DNA of 64,000 nt, from positions 89,279 to 153,278 of the forward strand of contig CANJIU010000005.1 of NCBI GenBank assembly GCA_947474365.1. Direction: 5' to 3'. The DNA comes from Opitutia bacterium (lineage in GTDB: Bacteria; Verrucomicrobiota; Verrucomicrobiia; Opitutales; Opitutaceae). This document shows, piece by piece, positions 52,101 through 60,735 of the stretch. The position numbers were made by a program, and so were the translations under genes. The notes beneath the pieces were generated by a model. The model was not told where the DNA came from. It searched no databases and worked only from the letters and a program-made list of their open reading frames with translations. The stretch's first letter is position 1. Every line of letters begins with the position of its first letter.

Positions 52101-53121
52101 CGGCATCCGTCTTTCGGTTTACGCCGAAGGACGTGACGACCGGGAGGAATTGCGGGAGGTTGGAGTCGTTGACCGGGCCGCTGGCGCCGCCGTCACGCGC
52201 GAGGGTCCACACGCGTTGATCGCGGTTGGCTGCCATTACGTCGAGCACCTCGCGTTCGCGCTCCATCACATCGCGGTTGGTCTGCGCGCCGTCGGCGAAC
52301 TTGAGGCCCGACCGACCACCGTAAACATAATAGGAGTCGACGATGCGGTAGCGGTGATACCAATGGAAATTCTTGTCCGCGATGGCGGTACGCAGGCTTT
52401 CATTGACGGTGCGACGCGGGCCGTTTTCACCGAAGAGTGCGCGGTCGAGAATTGGCGCGAAGGCGGCCTCGCCCGCGGGATTCAGGTGCACGCCGTTGAT
52501 GGTGAGAGGATCCTTGTTTTCGGCGAAGAGGCGGAGGGTCGGCTGAAACACGTCCGCGAAAGCGACTCCGTGCTTGGCTGCGACCTCGCGCATTGCCGTC
52601 GTGTAAAGTTCGAGGTTGCGGTTGTTCGCGGCGCCATCGGGGAGGTGGGGATTGCGAAGATTTTCATGAGCGATCGGCGACACGAGCGCGACGCGCGGCG
52701 CGCCTTTTCCGCTGTAATTGGCCTTCAGCGTCGTCTCCAGCCAGGTGTCGAGATCGCGTTTGAAGGATTCAAGTCCGGCGGGACCGGCGAAGGATTCGTT
52801 GAAGCCGAAAAAGGCGATGACGATGTCGGCCTTGCTGAACGTGAGGTGCTGCTCGGGTTCGCCAAAGCCCTCGGCACGCGGGCGCAGCACGACCTCGTCA
52901 GCGGGCCAGGCGAGGTTGCGCACGACGAGTTGGTGACCCGGGAATCGTTGATGGAGCAGAGATTCCCAGTGGTTGAAGTGCTGCAGTCGCTCCGCGAGCG
53001 TATTGCCGATCAGGCAGATGTGGTCGCCCTCGCGGACCTCAAGGGCGCGGGGAGAGGCCGCCGACAGGGCCGTCGCGGAAGCAATCAGTGCGACGAAGGC
53101 AAGGAACAGGGGTGAACGCAT
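49129..53121 (-). CDS. SGNH + PVC-type dehydrogenase propeller + HEAT + blue-copper protein
   Basis: A 1330-residue exported multidomain protein. A signal peptide (MRSPLFLAFVALIASATALS) is followed by an SGNH-like domain, about residues 25-240 (ICLIGNTLAERL, FFGFNESF, NGVHLNPAGEAAF); the Ser position reads GNT, so catalysis is doubtful. Residues 385-780 form the beta-propeller of PVC-type membrane-bound dehydrogenases (LAPGYEVNLFASEEQFPELG, TDTDHDGKAD, GFDSADSHHVINQFTFDPGG). HEAT repeats run to about 1190. The end is a plastocyanin/azurin domain with copper ligands in MPHNLVV (His) and FVCTFPGHWTIMWG (Cys, His, Met). The CxxCH heme motif usual at the end of these proteins is absent. It probably oxidises a sugar or alcohol and passes electrons to copper. 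Confidence 0.82.
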   Translation of the reverse strand: MRSPLFLAFVALIASATALSAASPRALEVREGDHICLIGNTLAERLQHFNHWESLLHQRFPGHQLVVRNLAWPADEVVLRPRAEGFGEPEQHLTFSKADIVIAFFGFNESFAGPAGLESFKRDLDTWLETTLKANYSGKGAPRVALVSPIAHENLRNPHLPDGAANNRNLELYTTAMREVAAKHGVAFADVFQPTLRLFAENKDPLTINGVHLNPAGEAAFAPILDRALFGENGPRRTVNESLRTAIADKNFHWYHRYRIVDSYYVYGGRSGLKFADGAQTNRDVMEREREVLDVMAANRDQRVWTLARDGGASGPVNDSNLPQFLPVVTSFGVNRKTDAGANTGQTSKTAEGSSATIRPSAETLKSFKLAPGYEVNLFASEEQFPELGNAVATAFDAKGRLWVATMPTYPQWRPGDTMNDKLVILTDTDHDGKADQLKVFADGLHLPIGFEFFNGGVIVSGQRELLFLKDTDGDDRADIREILLSGFDSADSHHVINQFTFDPGGALYFQEGTFQHTQIETPYGPVRCKNAGTYRYEPFAQKLDVFVSYSYANPHGITFDRWGQCFISDSSGGANYFATAFSGQLPYPDKHPTMKQFFPKRVRPTSGCEFVTSRHFPDEAQGLFLLNNTIGVQGVLQHTVTAVGSGFEGKEIEPLLLSDDVNFRPVDMEFGPDGALYITDWQEALIGHMQYSIRDPLRDSSHARIWRVTYPARPLVPLTAIAGEPVEKLLEVLRLPEQRTRIRAKQELATRPATAVTAAVSRWVEGLNSADADYQYLLTEALWVHQWLNVVNVPLLTRQLRSPEPQARAAATRVLCYWRDRVPGAVELLLAQAKDEHPLVRLEAVRAASFFKGKPALAVALEVLNHETDYYINYTMEETMRALSPSPADVTDPRALQFVLGRMSNADLAKAPALEPVFIAQIERKGMDAATRDAALTGLAQIRKSSRETEIAAALVRMDERGKDTGASEELGRLLASSSRAELEKIAETIRRMASKDHSLAPVRRAGLAARVVMEGSPADTWAMTDGSTDSRAMLLDAITLIGDGALRTQLFPLVSALFAPDAPKLAGNVRTAALRALPLLGDANATAIFALLAQEFVAGIQRAVIVRALLQVPRTAWTAPEAAPLAADLLLYAKAVPVSRRTNQDYVETVQLGNDLVPLLPTEEGTRMRKTLRELGVSVFAVKTVREQMRFDVTQLVVEAGKPFEIIFENTDVMPHNLVVITPGMREAIGTAAMTMPATPDKDGRLYVPDHKAVLAATKMLEPGQKERLRVTAPKEPGTYEFVCTFPGHWTIMWGKLIVAEDPDAWLAANPPAAAPAAAPAGTMHKQH

Positions 53122-53337
53122 GATAAGTTGAATAAGAGGGCGACTGGGGCAGTGTGGCAAGCGGCCGCGTGGCCGTTGCGTCCGATAAGTCTACTCCGAA
53201 CCTCCGGAGCTGAGGATGATGATTTCAGGGAGAGTGATGGAGATAATCGGCCGCCGCCGGGAGATGCGTCTCATCGCGCCCGCGTCCGCAAACCAGTGGA
53301 CAACGCGGGCCGGGTGATTGAACTGCATCGTTTCCCG

Positions 53338-54636
53338 ATGAAATTCGTTTCCGCGCTCCTCCTTGGTTTCCTGTTGTGTTTGCCCTCGGTGCGCTGCGCC
53401 ACGGAGGAGGAGTTTCCGCTGGTTGCCGCGCAGGAATGCCGGCCGCGCGGCGGATGGCCGAACTTTCTGGCCAAGGCCGGGACGCCCGGCGCCGAGGTGC
53501 GCATTGCGTATTTCGGCGGGTCGATCACGGCGCAGGAGGGTTGGCGCCCGAAGACGCTCGCCTATTTTCAAAAGACCTTTCCCCAGGCAAAGTTCATCGC
53601 CATCAACGCCGCCATCGGTGGAACCGGCTCCGACCTCGGCGTGTGCCGCGTGCAGCAGGACGTGCTCGATCGGAAACCCGATCTGGTCCTGGTGGAGTTT
53701 GCGGTGAACGACGGCGGCGCCACGCCCGCGCAGATTTTCCGCTGCATGGAGGGCATCGTCCGTCAGACGTGGCGCGCATTCCCCGAGTGTGACATGGGCT
53801 TCGTCTATACGCTCACCGAGTCGCTGGCGCCGGCGATGCTCGACGGAAAGTTCCAGCGTTCGGCCAGTGCGATGGAGCGGATTGCCGACCACTATGGCAT
53901 TCCGACAATTCACCTCGCGATGGAAGTGGTCCGTCTCGCCAGGGCGGGACGCCTGATCTGGAAGTCGCCGCTGCCGAAGACTGATGCCGAGAAGCAGGCG
54001 TTGGGGGACAAGTTCGTCTTTGCCCCCGACGCGGTGCATCCCCATCCGGAAACGGGACATGAACTTTATCTGCAGGCTGTCGTGCGCTCGCTCGATCCGA
54101 TCCGCGCCGCTTCCCATGCGCCCGGACGGCACGCCCTGCCCGCGCCCCACACTGCGGACAATTACGAAAAGGCCCGCCTTGTGCCGATTACCGCCGCGCA
54201 CTTGTCGTCGGGTTTCGCCCTGCCCGATTTGAAGACGGATGCGTTTGCCAAACGTTGGGCCAACCGCCTGCCGGTGCTCGGCCGGGCGACGCAGGCTGGA
54301 GAGCGCGTCACGTTCAAGTTCAAGGGCACGCGCTGCGCGATATACGACGTGATTGGGCCGGATTCCGGTCAGGTTCGGGTCACCTTGGATGATCGGCCGC
54401 CTGAGGTGCGTCCGCGTTTCGACTCCTATTGCACCTATCACCGATTGAGTGCGTTTTTGGTTGGCACAGAATTACCGGACGCCGTGCACACGGTAATGAT
54501 CGAGGTAATGGGTGAAGCGCCGGACAAGGCGAAGATTCTCTCCCAGCGCAATCAGACGATCGATGATCCGAAGCGCTTCGAGGCGCTCGCCTTTCACCCG
54601 GGAGCGATCCTGCTCGTTGGCGAGATTGTCGAGTAG
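53338..54636 (+). CDS. Secreted SGNH/GDSL hydrolase with C-terminal beta domain
   Basis: A 432-residue exported hydrolase. The start at 53338 gives the signal peptide MKFVSALLLGFLLCLPSVRC. The nucleophile is Ser62 in YFGGSITAQEGW, with GGTGSDLGVCR, EFAVNDGG and DAVHPHPETGHELY giving the other SGNH blocks. Residues 300-432 form a beta-sandwich that may bind carbohydrate (FKFKGTRCAIYDVIGPDSGQ). The GGSIT form is typical of secreted esterases in PVC and Bacteroidetes glycan loci. It is divergent from the giant propeller gene, with 216 bases between the starts. The frame is open to 53128, but the internal ATG fits the signal peptide. Confidence 0.85.
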   Translation: MKFVSALLLGFLLCLPSVRCATEEEFPLVAAQECRPRGGWPNFLAKAGTPGAEVRIAYFGGSITAQEGWRPKTLAYFQKTFPQAKFIAINAAIGGTGSDLGVCRVQQDVLDRKPDLVLVEFAVNDGGATPAQIFRCMEGIVRQTWRAFPECDMGFVYTLTESLAPAMLDGKFQRSASAMERIADHYGIPTIHLAMEVVRLARAGRLIWKSPLPKTDAEKQALGDKFVFAPDAVHPHPETGHELYLQAVVRSLDPIRAASHAPGRHALPAPHTADNYEKARLVPITAAHLSSGFALPDLKTDAFAKRWANRLPVLGRATQAGERVTFKFKGTRCAIYDVIGPDSGQVRVTLDDRPPEVRPRFDSYCTYHRLSAFLVGTELPDAVHTVMIEVMGEAPDKAKILSQRNQTIDDPKRFEALAFHPGAILLVGEIVE

Positions 54637-54715
54637 GGAGCGTGGCGCGCCCGGGCACACCGCGCCGCCGGAAATGGCGGTCAGCGGCTAGATTCGATGA
54701 GGTTTTTCTCGTCCC

Positions 54716-55381
54716 TTACTTAGAACCGGATTTTCCGAGAGCGGCGATCTGGCGTTGCGCCGCAGCGGAGACGTTAGCGGTGGGTTGCGCACGAACGACG
54801 GCGTCCAGCAGTTCGCGAGCGACGGCAGGATTTCCTTCTTTGGCAAGATGCCCCGCGGCCACGAGCGACGCATGGGCTGCTGGGAGACGCAGGTCGGCGG
54901 GACCGTCGGAGAGCAACTTCCGCAGCGTCTTGGCCGCGTCGCGGTTCGCGATCATTCCGAGAGAAGCGACTGCCTCCTCGGCCACACCGCGCTTTGGATC
55001 AAGGGCCAGAGCCTGGAGGTCGGACACCGCGGCGGACTCGCGGCGCACGCCGAGCGAGTTCACGACTCCGGCCAGGAATCGGCCGTTGAGGCCGGGCAGC
55101 GCGCTGCGCAGCGCTGCACCGGCGGCGGGTGTCTTGATCCCTTCGAGCCCGCTGCGGGCATAGTCGGCGAGATGTTCCTGGTTGAGCAGCGCCGCGAGGG
55201 CCGGCACCGCGGCGGGGCCGCCGACGTCACCGAGTTCCTGACACGCGCGGGCCTTTTCATGCAGCTCGGCGCCGGAGGCGAGCACGGCCAGCGCCGCCGA
55301 CTCCGAGGACACGGCCGCCGTCCCCGGGCTCGCCAATGCCACCATCAACACGGCCGGAATGAGAGTTCGAAGGAGTTTCAT
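54716..55381 (-). CDS. Secreted HEAT-repeat protein
   Basis: A 221-residue exported helical-repeat protein. The signal peptide is MKLLRTLIPAVLMVALASPG. At least four HEAT-type units follow (CQELGDVGGPAAVPALAALL, ALDPKRGVAEEAVASLGMIA, ADLRLPAAHASLVAAGHLAK), a scaffold that binds other proteins. Similar repeats occur inside the giant propeller protein at 49129, and this gene may be a detached module or partner of such a protein. It follows the Gfo/Idh gene by 22 bases and is probably co-transcribed with it. No enzymatic motif is seen. Confidence 0.75.
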   Translation of the reverse strand: MKLLRTLIPAVLMVALASPGTAAVSSESAALAVLASGAELHEKARACQELGDVGGPAAVPALAALLNQEHLADYARSGLEGIKTPAAGAALRSALPGLNGRFLAGVVNSLGVRRESAAVSDLQALALDPKRGVAEEAVASLGMIANRDAAKTLRKLLSDGPADLRLPAAHASLVAAGHLAKEGNPAVARELLDAVVRAQPTANVSAAAQRQIAALGKSGSK

Positions 55382-55403
55382 AGGATGACCGCAGGATTTG
55401 GTT

Positions 55404-56678
55404 TCAGGCATGCCACGGTGCGCGGCGGGCGCGACTGCACATGCGATTGGCGTCGGCGTCGTTTACGAACGTCTCGGCGACTGGATCAAATTGCACCTTG
55501 CGACCAAGCCGCCAGCCGATGGAGGCGGCGTGAGAGATGATGTGGCCGCGGCGCGTGACGTCGGGGTTGGCCGCCGGCTTCGCGCGCGACTTCACGCAAT
55601 CGAGGAATTCGCGGACGTGCTTGGTGGGATCGGTTCCGTGCATCTCCGCCGGTGCGCCGCCCGCCAGCAGCGAGGGGGAGGAAACTGCGACCTTGCCGGT
55701 GTCCGCCGCCTCGACCCAGCCCTCGTCGCCCTCGAACCGTACCGGGCAGGTTCCCGGGACGACCCAATTGCCTTCGCCTTTGAAGCCGGCGAGCCGCATG
55801 ACGAGTTTCACCCCGTTGGCGTAAAGTCCGTGGATCGTCTGCCCCTCAGCCTCGTAGGAGACCGGTGTGGTGTGATCCATGCTCGCGCCCCATTGGCAAA
55901 GATCGACCGTGTGCGCGCCCCATTCGGGTAACGCCGCGCCGCCATGAAAATCGTAGTAACCGCGCCAGCGTCCGTTCACGTACTCCTTGTTATAGGGCCG
56001 CCAGGGTGCCGGGCCCAGCCAGCGATCCCAGTCGACGACATCCTTGGACGGCTCGGGTTCCTCCGGCAGCCATTTGTGGCTCTCCTGCAGCGGGAGGATG
56101 CCGGCGTGGACCGTGTGGATTTTGCCGAGCTTGCCGCTGCGCGCCAAATCGGCGGCGAATCGGAAATTGTCCACGTTGCGCCGCTGCGTGCCGGCCTGAA
56201 ACACCCTCCCGTAACGATTCAACGTATCCGCCAGCTCCTGCGTCTCCTTGATCGTCATGCTGCAGGGCTTCTCGCAATAGATGTCCTTGCCCGCCTTTGC
56301 CGCGAGGATGCTCAACAAGGCGTGCCATCGATCACCGGTGGCGATCAGCACGGCGTCGATGTCGGAGCGACCGAGGACCTCATACATGTCCCGGGTCTTC
56401 ACGCAGTCCTGGTTGTTGTATTGTCGGTTGGCCATCACCCGGACGACTTCGCGGCGCGCCTCCTGAACGTCGGCAATCGCCACAAATTGCACGTCGCTCT
56501 GGCTAAGGAAGGCCTTGAGATCCTCGCGTCCGCGCGGGCCGATGCCGATGCCGGCGAGCACGATCCGGTTGCTGGGCGCCACGGCGCCGTTCTTGCCCAG
56601 GACCGCGGCGGGAATGATCGTAGGCATGCCAAAGGCCACCGCCGTGGTCTTCAAAAAATGTCGTCGGGTGAATTTCAT
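55404..56678 (-). CDS. Tat-exported Gfo/Idh/MocA-family oxidoreductase
   Basis: A 424-residue NAD(P)-dependent oxidoreductase sent out by the Tat pathway, as shown by MKFTRRHFLKTTAVAFGMPT. The Rossmann domain has RIVLAGIGIGPRGREDL, AVLIATGDRWHALLS and IYCEKPCSMTIKETQ with the EKP lysine. The C-terminal domain contains GGAALPEWGAHTVDLCQW, where the catalytic His is expected. PVC genomes hold many such secreted dehydrogenases; some act on sugars of glycans via 3-keto intermediates, with bound cofactor. The substrate here is unknown. It is followed by the HEAT-repeat gene. This protein is only distantly related to the cytoplasmic IolG at 23879. Confidence 0.9.
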   Translation of the reverse strand: MKFTRRHFLKTTAVAFGMPTIIPAAVLGKNGAVAPSNRIVLAGIGIGPRGREDLKAFLSQSDVQFVAIADVQEARREVVRVMANRQYNNQDCVKTRDMYEVLGRSDIDAVLIATGDRWHALLSILAAKAGKDIYCEKPCSMTIKETQELADTLNRYGRVFQAGTQRRNVDNFRFAADLARSGKLGKIHTVHAGILPLQESHKWLPEEPEPSKDVVDWDRWLGPAPWRPYNKEYVNGRWRGYYDFHGGAALPEWGAHTVDLCQWGASMDHTTPVSYEAEGQTIHGLYANGVKLVMRLAGFKGEGNWVVPGTCPVRFEGDEGWVEAADTGKVAVSSPSLLAGGAPAEMHGTDPTKHVREFLDCVKSRAKPAANPDVTRRGHIISHAASIGWRLGRKVQFDPVAETFVNDADANRMCSRARRAPWHA

Positions 56679-56955
56679 GGCGCGAAGTCGATGAATACGG
56701 GGAGGGTTGATTGAATTCTGACCTCAGGATTTTTCGGGAAGGAAAAACTCCAGGACTCAAGTGATGAGAAGTTGTTTGTGGCGGACCGTTGGGGGCGGTC
56801 GTGACGCGTGATACGGCGACATTGTGGCCAAATTCGCGACCAGGGTCTGCGCATGATTTGTCCAACCCGGCGCGTAAACAGTTCGGCGGGGTGTGGTTGC
56901 CGGCGGGATTGAGTCCACGCCCCCCGGCGCTGCAAATCGGGGCGAGCTTTCCCGC

Positions 56956-57957
56956 TCAATCAAAGATCGGATAAAACGTGTTGAACGCCAACTCGCCGAA
57001 GTGGCCCGGGTCGTTGAAACGACGATGGCGGTCGAGTCCGCTGATTGCGTCCATTTCGGCACCGCTGAGGGCGAAGTCGAAGATCGCGAGATTTTCGGAC
57101 AGGCGGGCCGCGCTCTGCGTCTTCGGAATAATCGCGCAGCCGCGTTGCACGCCCCAGCGTAGTACGGTCTGGGCGGGAGTCTTCCCGTGGGCCGCAGCAA
57201 TGGCCGTCACGACTGGATCGGTCAGCACAGACTCGCTGGTCTTGGCCATTCCGAGCGGCAGGTAGGACGGTGCGCCCAACGGAGAAAAGGCGGTGACAGC
57301 GATTTTCTCCTGCTGGCAATAACGGAGCTGGCGGGGTTGGACGAGATACGGGTGCAACTCGAGTTGGTGCACGGCCGGGCGGATCGAGCAACCGGCGAGC
57401 AGGTCGCGCAGCATCGAGATGTTGAGGTTGCACACTCCGATGCGCTTCACGAGGCCGGCACGCTGGAGCTCTTCCATCGCGCCCCAGGTGTCGGCGTACG
57501 GTACGTCGATGGGCTTCATCGCCGGTTGGGCGGCCTTTGGATCATGAAACCACTCCGGCGGGTAGCGCACGTCGAAGGGCACGTACGCGAGCGCGATCGG
57601 GAAATGCACCAGGTAGAGATCGAGCACGTCGAGGCGCAGGTCGCGCAGCGAGCGCTCGCACGCCGCCCGCACGTGCTTCGGCTCGTGGTACGTGTTCCAT
57701 AATTTGGAGGTCACCCACATGTCCTCGCGCCGGCACCGCCCGTCGCGGAGCGCGGCGGCGAGACCGGCGCCCACCTCGGGCTCGTTGCCGTAGTCACAGG
57801 CGCAGTCGAGATGCCGGTAGCCGGCGCGAATCGCGGTCTGCACGAGGCCGGGCGCCTCGGGCTTGGGCAATTTCCAGGTGCCGAGGCCGACGGCGGGAAA
57901 CAATCCGCCGTCGGGAAGCTTGATTGCGGAGGGGAGAAGCGGGGACGCTGGGGACAT
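56956..57957 (-). CDS. Aldo-keto reductase (xylose/aldose reductase-like)
   Basis: A 333-residue cytoplasmic NADPH-dependent reductase. The full catalytic tetrad is present: Asp54 and Tyr59 in HLDCACDYGNE, Lys88 in WVTSKLW and His121 in YLVHFPIALAY. AVGLGTWKLP, GVCNLNISMLRDLL, VHQLELHPYL and IIPKTQSAARLSENL are further signatures. The FPIALAYVPF stretch after the His and the length resemble aldose/xylose reductases of the AKR2 type, so a sugar aldehyde is a likely substrate. The start at 57957 gives the normal length; the frame is open to 57987. It lies between a Gfo/Idh gene and the GH97 fusion gene with larger gaps, so its transcription is uncertain. Confidence 0.9.
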   Translation of the reverse strand: MSPASPLLPSAIKLPDGGLFPAVGLGTWKLPKPEAPGLVQTAIRAGYRHLDCACDYGNEPEVGAGLAAALRDGRCRREDMWVTSKLWNTYHEPKHVRAACERSLRDLRLDVLDLYLVHFPIALAYVPFDVRYPPEWFHDPKAAQPAMKPIDVPYADTWGAMEELQRAGLVKRIGVCNLNISMLRDLLAGCSIRPAVHQLELHPYLVQPRQLRYCQQEKIAVTAFSPLGAPSYLPLGMAKTSESVLTDPVVTAIAAAHGKTPAQTVLRWGVQRGCAIIPKTQSAARLSENLAIFDFALSGAEMDAISGLDRHRRFNDPGHFGELAFNTFYPIFD

Positions 57958-58012
57958 GTCGGAAACAGTGGAGGTCAATGCCGCCAAGTCAGGGGAAATT
58001 TTTCCGCTGCCC

Positions 58013-60649
58013 TCAGTCCGCCGTAAATTTCCTCCACGCCGCCATGCTGCGCGTCAGGACCTCGCGCGGCTCGGCCTTGATGTTGTAACCTTGGAATCCA
58101 AACGGCCCGGTGTACCCGGTCGCCCGCACCGTGCGGACGAATGCCCCGAGATCGAAGCTGCCGGCGTCGAGCGGCTGGATGAGCCGGTCCCATCCCATGG
58201 TTTTCGTCTCGCCCGAGTCGGCCCCGCTGATCGTGACGAACATCAGTCGAGGCAACGCCGCGCGAAGCACCGGCACCGGGTCGCGTTCCGCACCCTCGAC
58301 CTTCAGCCAGTGGCAGAGATTGAACGTCACGCCGACGTCGGGTCGGTTGATCTTGTCCGCGACGCGCAGGGCGTCCTCGACGCGCGCGAGCCAGAAACCC
58401 GTGTGCGGGTAGAGCGCCACCCGCACGCCGTGTGACGCGGCGACCGCGGCGATGGCGCGCACCTCCGCGACGACGAACTCATCGGCCTCCGGCGAAGAGA
58501 CGGCGTGCGCCTTGCCGTCCGCCTGGTTGACCTTGTTGATCGCGAGCCAGAGCGCCGTGTCCTGGCCCCGCATGGCGGCGAGCCAGGCGCGGAGCTTTTC
58601 GTTGGGGGCCGGTTGCGCTGGATCGAGGGTGATAACGTGGTAGCCGTTGAAAAACTTCAACCCGCGCGCCGCCATCGCTGGCGGCATGATCTCGTCGAGC
58701 GCGCGGCCGCCGTAACCGTCGTAGCCGAGGTCGCCGATCATCGCCGGCACGACGTCCGGGCCGCCGCGGGCGATATTGTCCATGGCGAAAAACGCGTTCA
58801 CGGGCGTGAGCCGCACCGCCTGGCCGCCCGCCGCGGGCAGCGCGGCGCGGAGTACCGAAGACGACGTGACGGTCTCGGTGCGAACGCGAGTAACGCCAGT
58901 TGTGTCCCCGCTCTCGTAAATTTGCGCGGTGTATTTTCTCCCTGCCGGGAGAAAGGTCAGCGGTGTGGTGAGCGTCCGCGCCTCGTCTCCGGTGATCGTG
59001 CCGACGAACCACGCGTCGCCACTGCGGCGCGCGACCGTCGCATGCTCACCGATTTTTCCGGAGACCACACGCGTGTCGTCCCAGACCGTCGGCACGTGAT
59101 CGAGGAACGCGAGTTCCGGTGCGCCATTGAATTGGTCCGGCCGATCGTACCAATACATCAATTGGAGGGGGCTGTAACCGGTGACAGTGAGCGCGAGCTG
59201 GTGGGCGCGGGTGTTTTTCAGCCGCGGGCTGTAGATGCAAATCGTGTAGTCGGCCGGTCCGGCGGGTGCGCGGGTGAAGGGCAGCGTGGCGTTGTGGGTG
59301 GCGGTCGGGAAGTGCTCATTGCCCCGCACACCCTCCTGCGTGAGCAGATTGGGATATGTCCGCGTGAAGCCGGAGGGACGGTAGCTGTCGTGGATGTCGA
59401 CGAGGAGGTGGTGCGCCGCGGCTTTGCGCACGCCCTCGTGGACCCAGTTGGTCCACTCCTGCGCCCCGACGTTGACGAAGCCGAATTTCACTCCCGCCAC
59501 GCCCCATTTTTCATAGAGCGGAAACAGTGCGTCGATTTGCCGCTCGAGGGCGCGGCGATTGACGTAGAGGAACACGCCGATGCCGTGCTTCTTCCCGTAG
59601 GCGATGACGGCGGCGAGATCGAGGCCGGGATGATTGGCCACGTGTCCGACGCGCTTCTGGTCGAGGTGAACCCCGCGCGCGTCGGCGTGGTCGTCATACT
59701 CGTGTCCGTACCAGCCGGCGTCGTAGAGAATGTAGCGGAAGCCGTGGGCGACGGCGAAGTCGATGCAGGCGATCCCGCCAGGAGTGGAAAGCGAAACCTC
59801 GCGGATTGCCTTGCCGGGTTTGATCCATGAAGTGTCCGCGAGGGCGCAGGGTGGATTCAGGTTCAGGACAAGGTGGTTGCGTTCAAGGAGATCGCCGGGT
59901 CGATCCCCGACGATGAAGGCGCGCCAGGGCGTGACCGCAGGTCGCGAAACGGTCGCGGGTCCGGAAAGGGCGCTTGCGAGCGCGCCGGGCGTGAACGGCG
60001 ACGGCGAGAGCAGCATGCGCGGATAACGGTCGAGCGCGGCCTCGATGAGCGAGGCGAAGCGCCCGTCGGCGAACGCGACCGTGAGCGGGCGTTCGCAATC
60101 CTTCTTTATTTTCGCAATCGGCACGCGCACATAGTCGCCCTCGGTGCCGTGCTCTTCGTAGCCCTCGGTGTCGGGAGGAAAGGCAAATTCGGTGCGTTCC
60201 GCGGCGAACGTGTGCGTGGCCGGCGCTCCTGGCGCGGAGGGAAACGCATAGCGCAACGCCGCGCCTTCGTCGTAGGCTCGGGCGACGAGGTCAACGCGGG
60301 CACCGGTCGGGCGGTGGCGGAGTTCAACGGTGAGTTCGCGAAAACGATCGGGTATGACCGAGCGTTCGCCGTAGACGGGCTTCCACGAGGTGTCTTCGCG
60401 GCGATCATGGGTGCCAGCGACTTCGAAGTCGTCGAGGAGGCTCTGGGTTTTTTCCACCGCCTCGAAGCCGAGGCGGGAATCGAGGACCACGGGCCGGCCG
60501 TGATGCGTCACGCGATAACGGGGCGTGCCTCGAGCGTCGATTGAAACGACGAGGGAGACTTCGCCGTCGGGCGAGGCGACACGAAATTCGGCGGCGGAGA
60601 GGGAAGCGATGAACAATAGACCGACGCACGCACGCAGCAGGGTTTTCAT
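58013..60649 (-). CDS. Secreted GH97 glycosidase fused to a sugar-isomerase-type TIM barrel
   Basis: An 878-residue exported fusion. The signal peptide MKTLLRACVGLLFIASLSAA is followed by GH97: the N-terminal beta-sandwich (FRVASPDGEVSLVVSIDARG), the linker ending WIKPGKAIREVSLSTPGG, and the barrel with RYILYDAGWYGHEYDDHADA. Near residue 386 the sequence reads VKFGFVNV, without the Asp used by retaining GH97 enzymes; LTQEGVRGNEHF near 440 offers Glu residues, as in inverting alpha-glucosidases. From about residue 620 a second domain begins that resembles xylose-isomerase-like TIM barrels (AP endonuclease 2 group), with VTFNLCHWLKVEG and FQGYNIKAEP as probable metal strands. The two halves are in one uninterrupted frame. 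It is divergent from the GPH symporter gene. Confidence 0.85.
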   Translation of the reverse strand: MKTLLRACVGLLFIASLSAAEFRVASPDGEVSLVVSIDARGTPRYRVTHHGRPVVLDSRLGFEAVEKTQSLLDDFEVAGTHDRREDTSWKPVYGERSVIPDRFRELTVELRHRPTGARVDLVARAYDEGAALRYAFPSAPGAPATHTFAAERTEFAFPPDTEGYEEHGTEGDYVRVPIAKIKKDCERPLTVAFADGRFASLIEAALDRYPRMLLSPSPFTPGALASALSGPATVSRPAVTPWRAFIVGDRPGDLLERNHLVLNLNPPCALADTSWIKPGKAIREVSLSTPGGIACIDFAVAHGFRYILYDAGWYGHEYDDHADARGVHLDQKRVGHVANHPGLDLAAVIAYGKKHGIGVFLYVNRRALERQIDALFPLYEKWGVAGVKFGFVNVGAQEWTNWVHEGVRKAAAHHLLVDIHDSYRPSGFTRTYPNLLTQEGVRGNEHFPTATHNATLPFTRAPAGPADYTICIYSPRLKNTRAHQLALTVTGYSPLQLMYWYDRPDQFNGAPELAFLDHVPTVWDDTRVVSGKIGEHATVARRSGDAWFVGTITGDEARTLTTPLTFLPAGRKYTAQIYESGDTTGVTRVRTETVTSSSVLRAALPAAGGQAVRLTPVNAFFAMDNIARGGPDVVPAMIGDLGYDGYGGRALDEIMPPAMAARGLKFFNGYHVITLDPAQPAPNEKLRAWLAAMRGQDTALWLAINKVNQADGKAHAVSSPEADEFVVAEVRAIAAVAASHGVRVALYPHTGFWLARVEDALRVADKINRPDVGVTFNLCHWLKVEGAERDPVPVLRAALPRLMFVTISGADSGETKTMGWDRLIQPLDAGSFDLGAFVRTVRATGYTGPFGFQGYNIKAEPREVLTRSMAAWRKFTAD

Positions 60650-60735
60650 GATGACGACTCCATTTGGCCGCAGACCGGACCTGGTTTCGAGGCAGAAGTG
60701 CGCTGGAGACAAATGGTGATTGGAAACTCTGGGTA

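Noticed and set aside
50356..53115. Plus-strand open frame of 919 codons opposite the large propeller gene
   Set aside because: It is a shadow caused by high GC at third positions. The translation has no recognisable family, and the minus-strand product shows clear domains.
54665..54680. CCGCC-6-GGCGG hairpin between the convergent SGNH and HEAT genes
   Set aside because: The stem has only five pairs and no adjacent T-run; in DNA this rich in GC it is likely to arise by chance.
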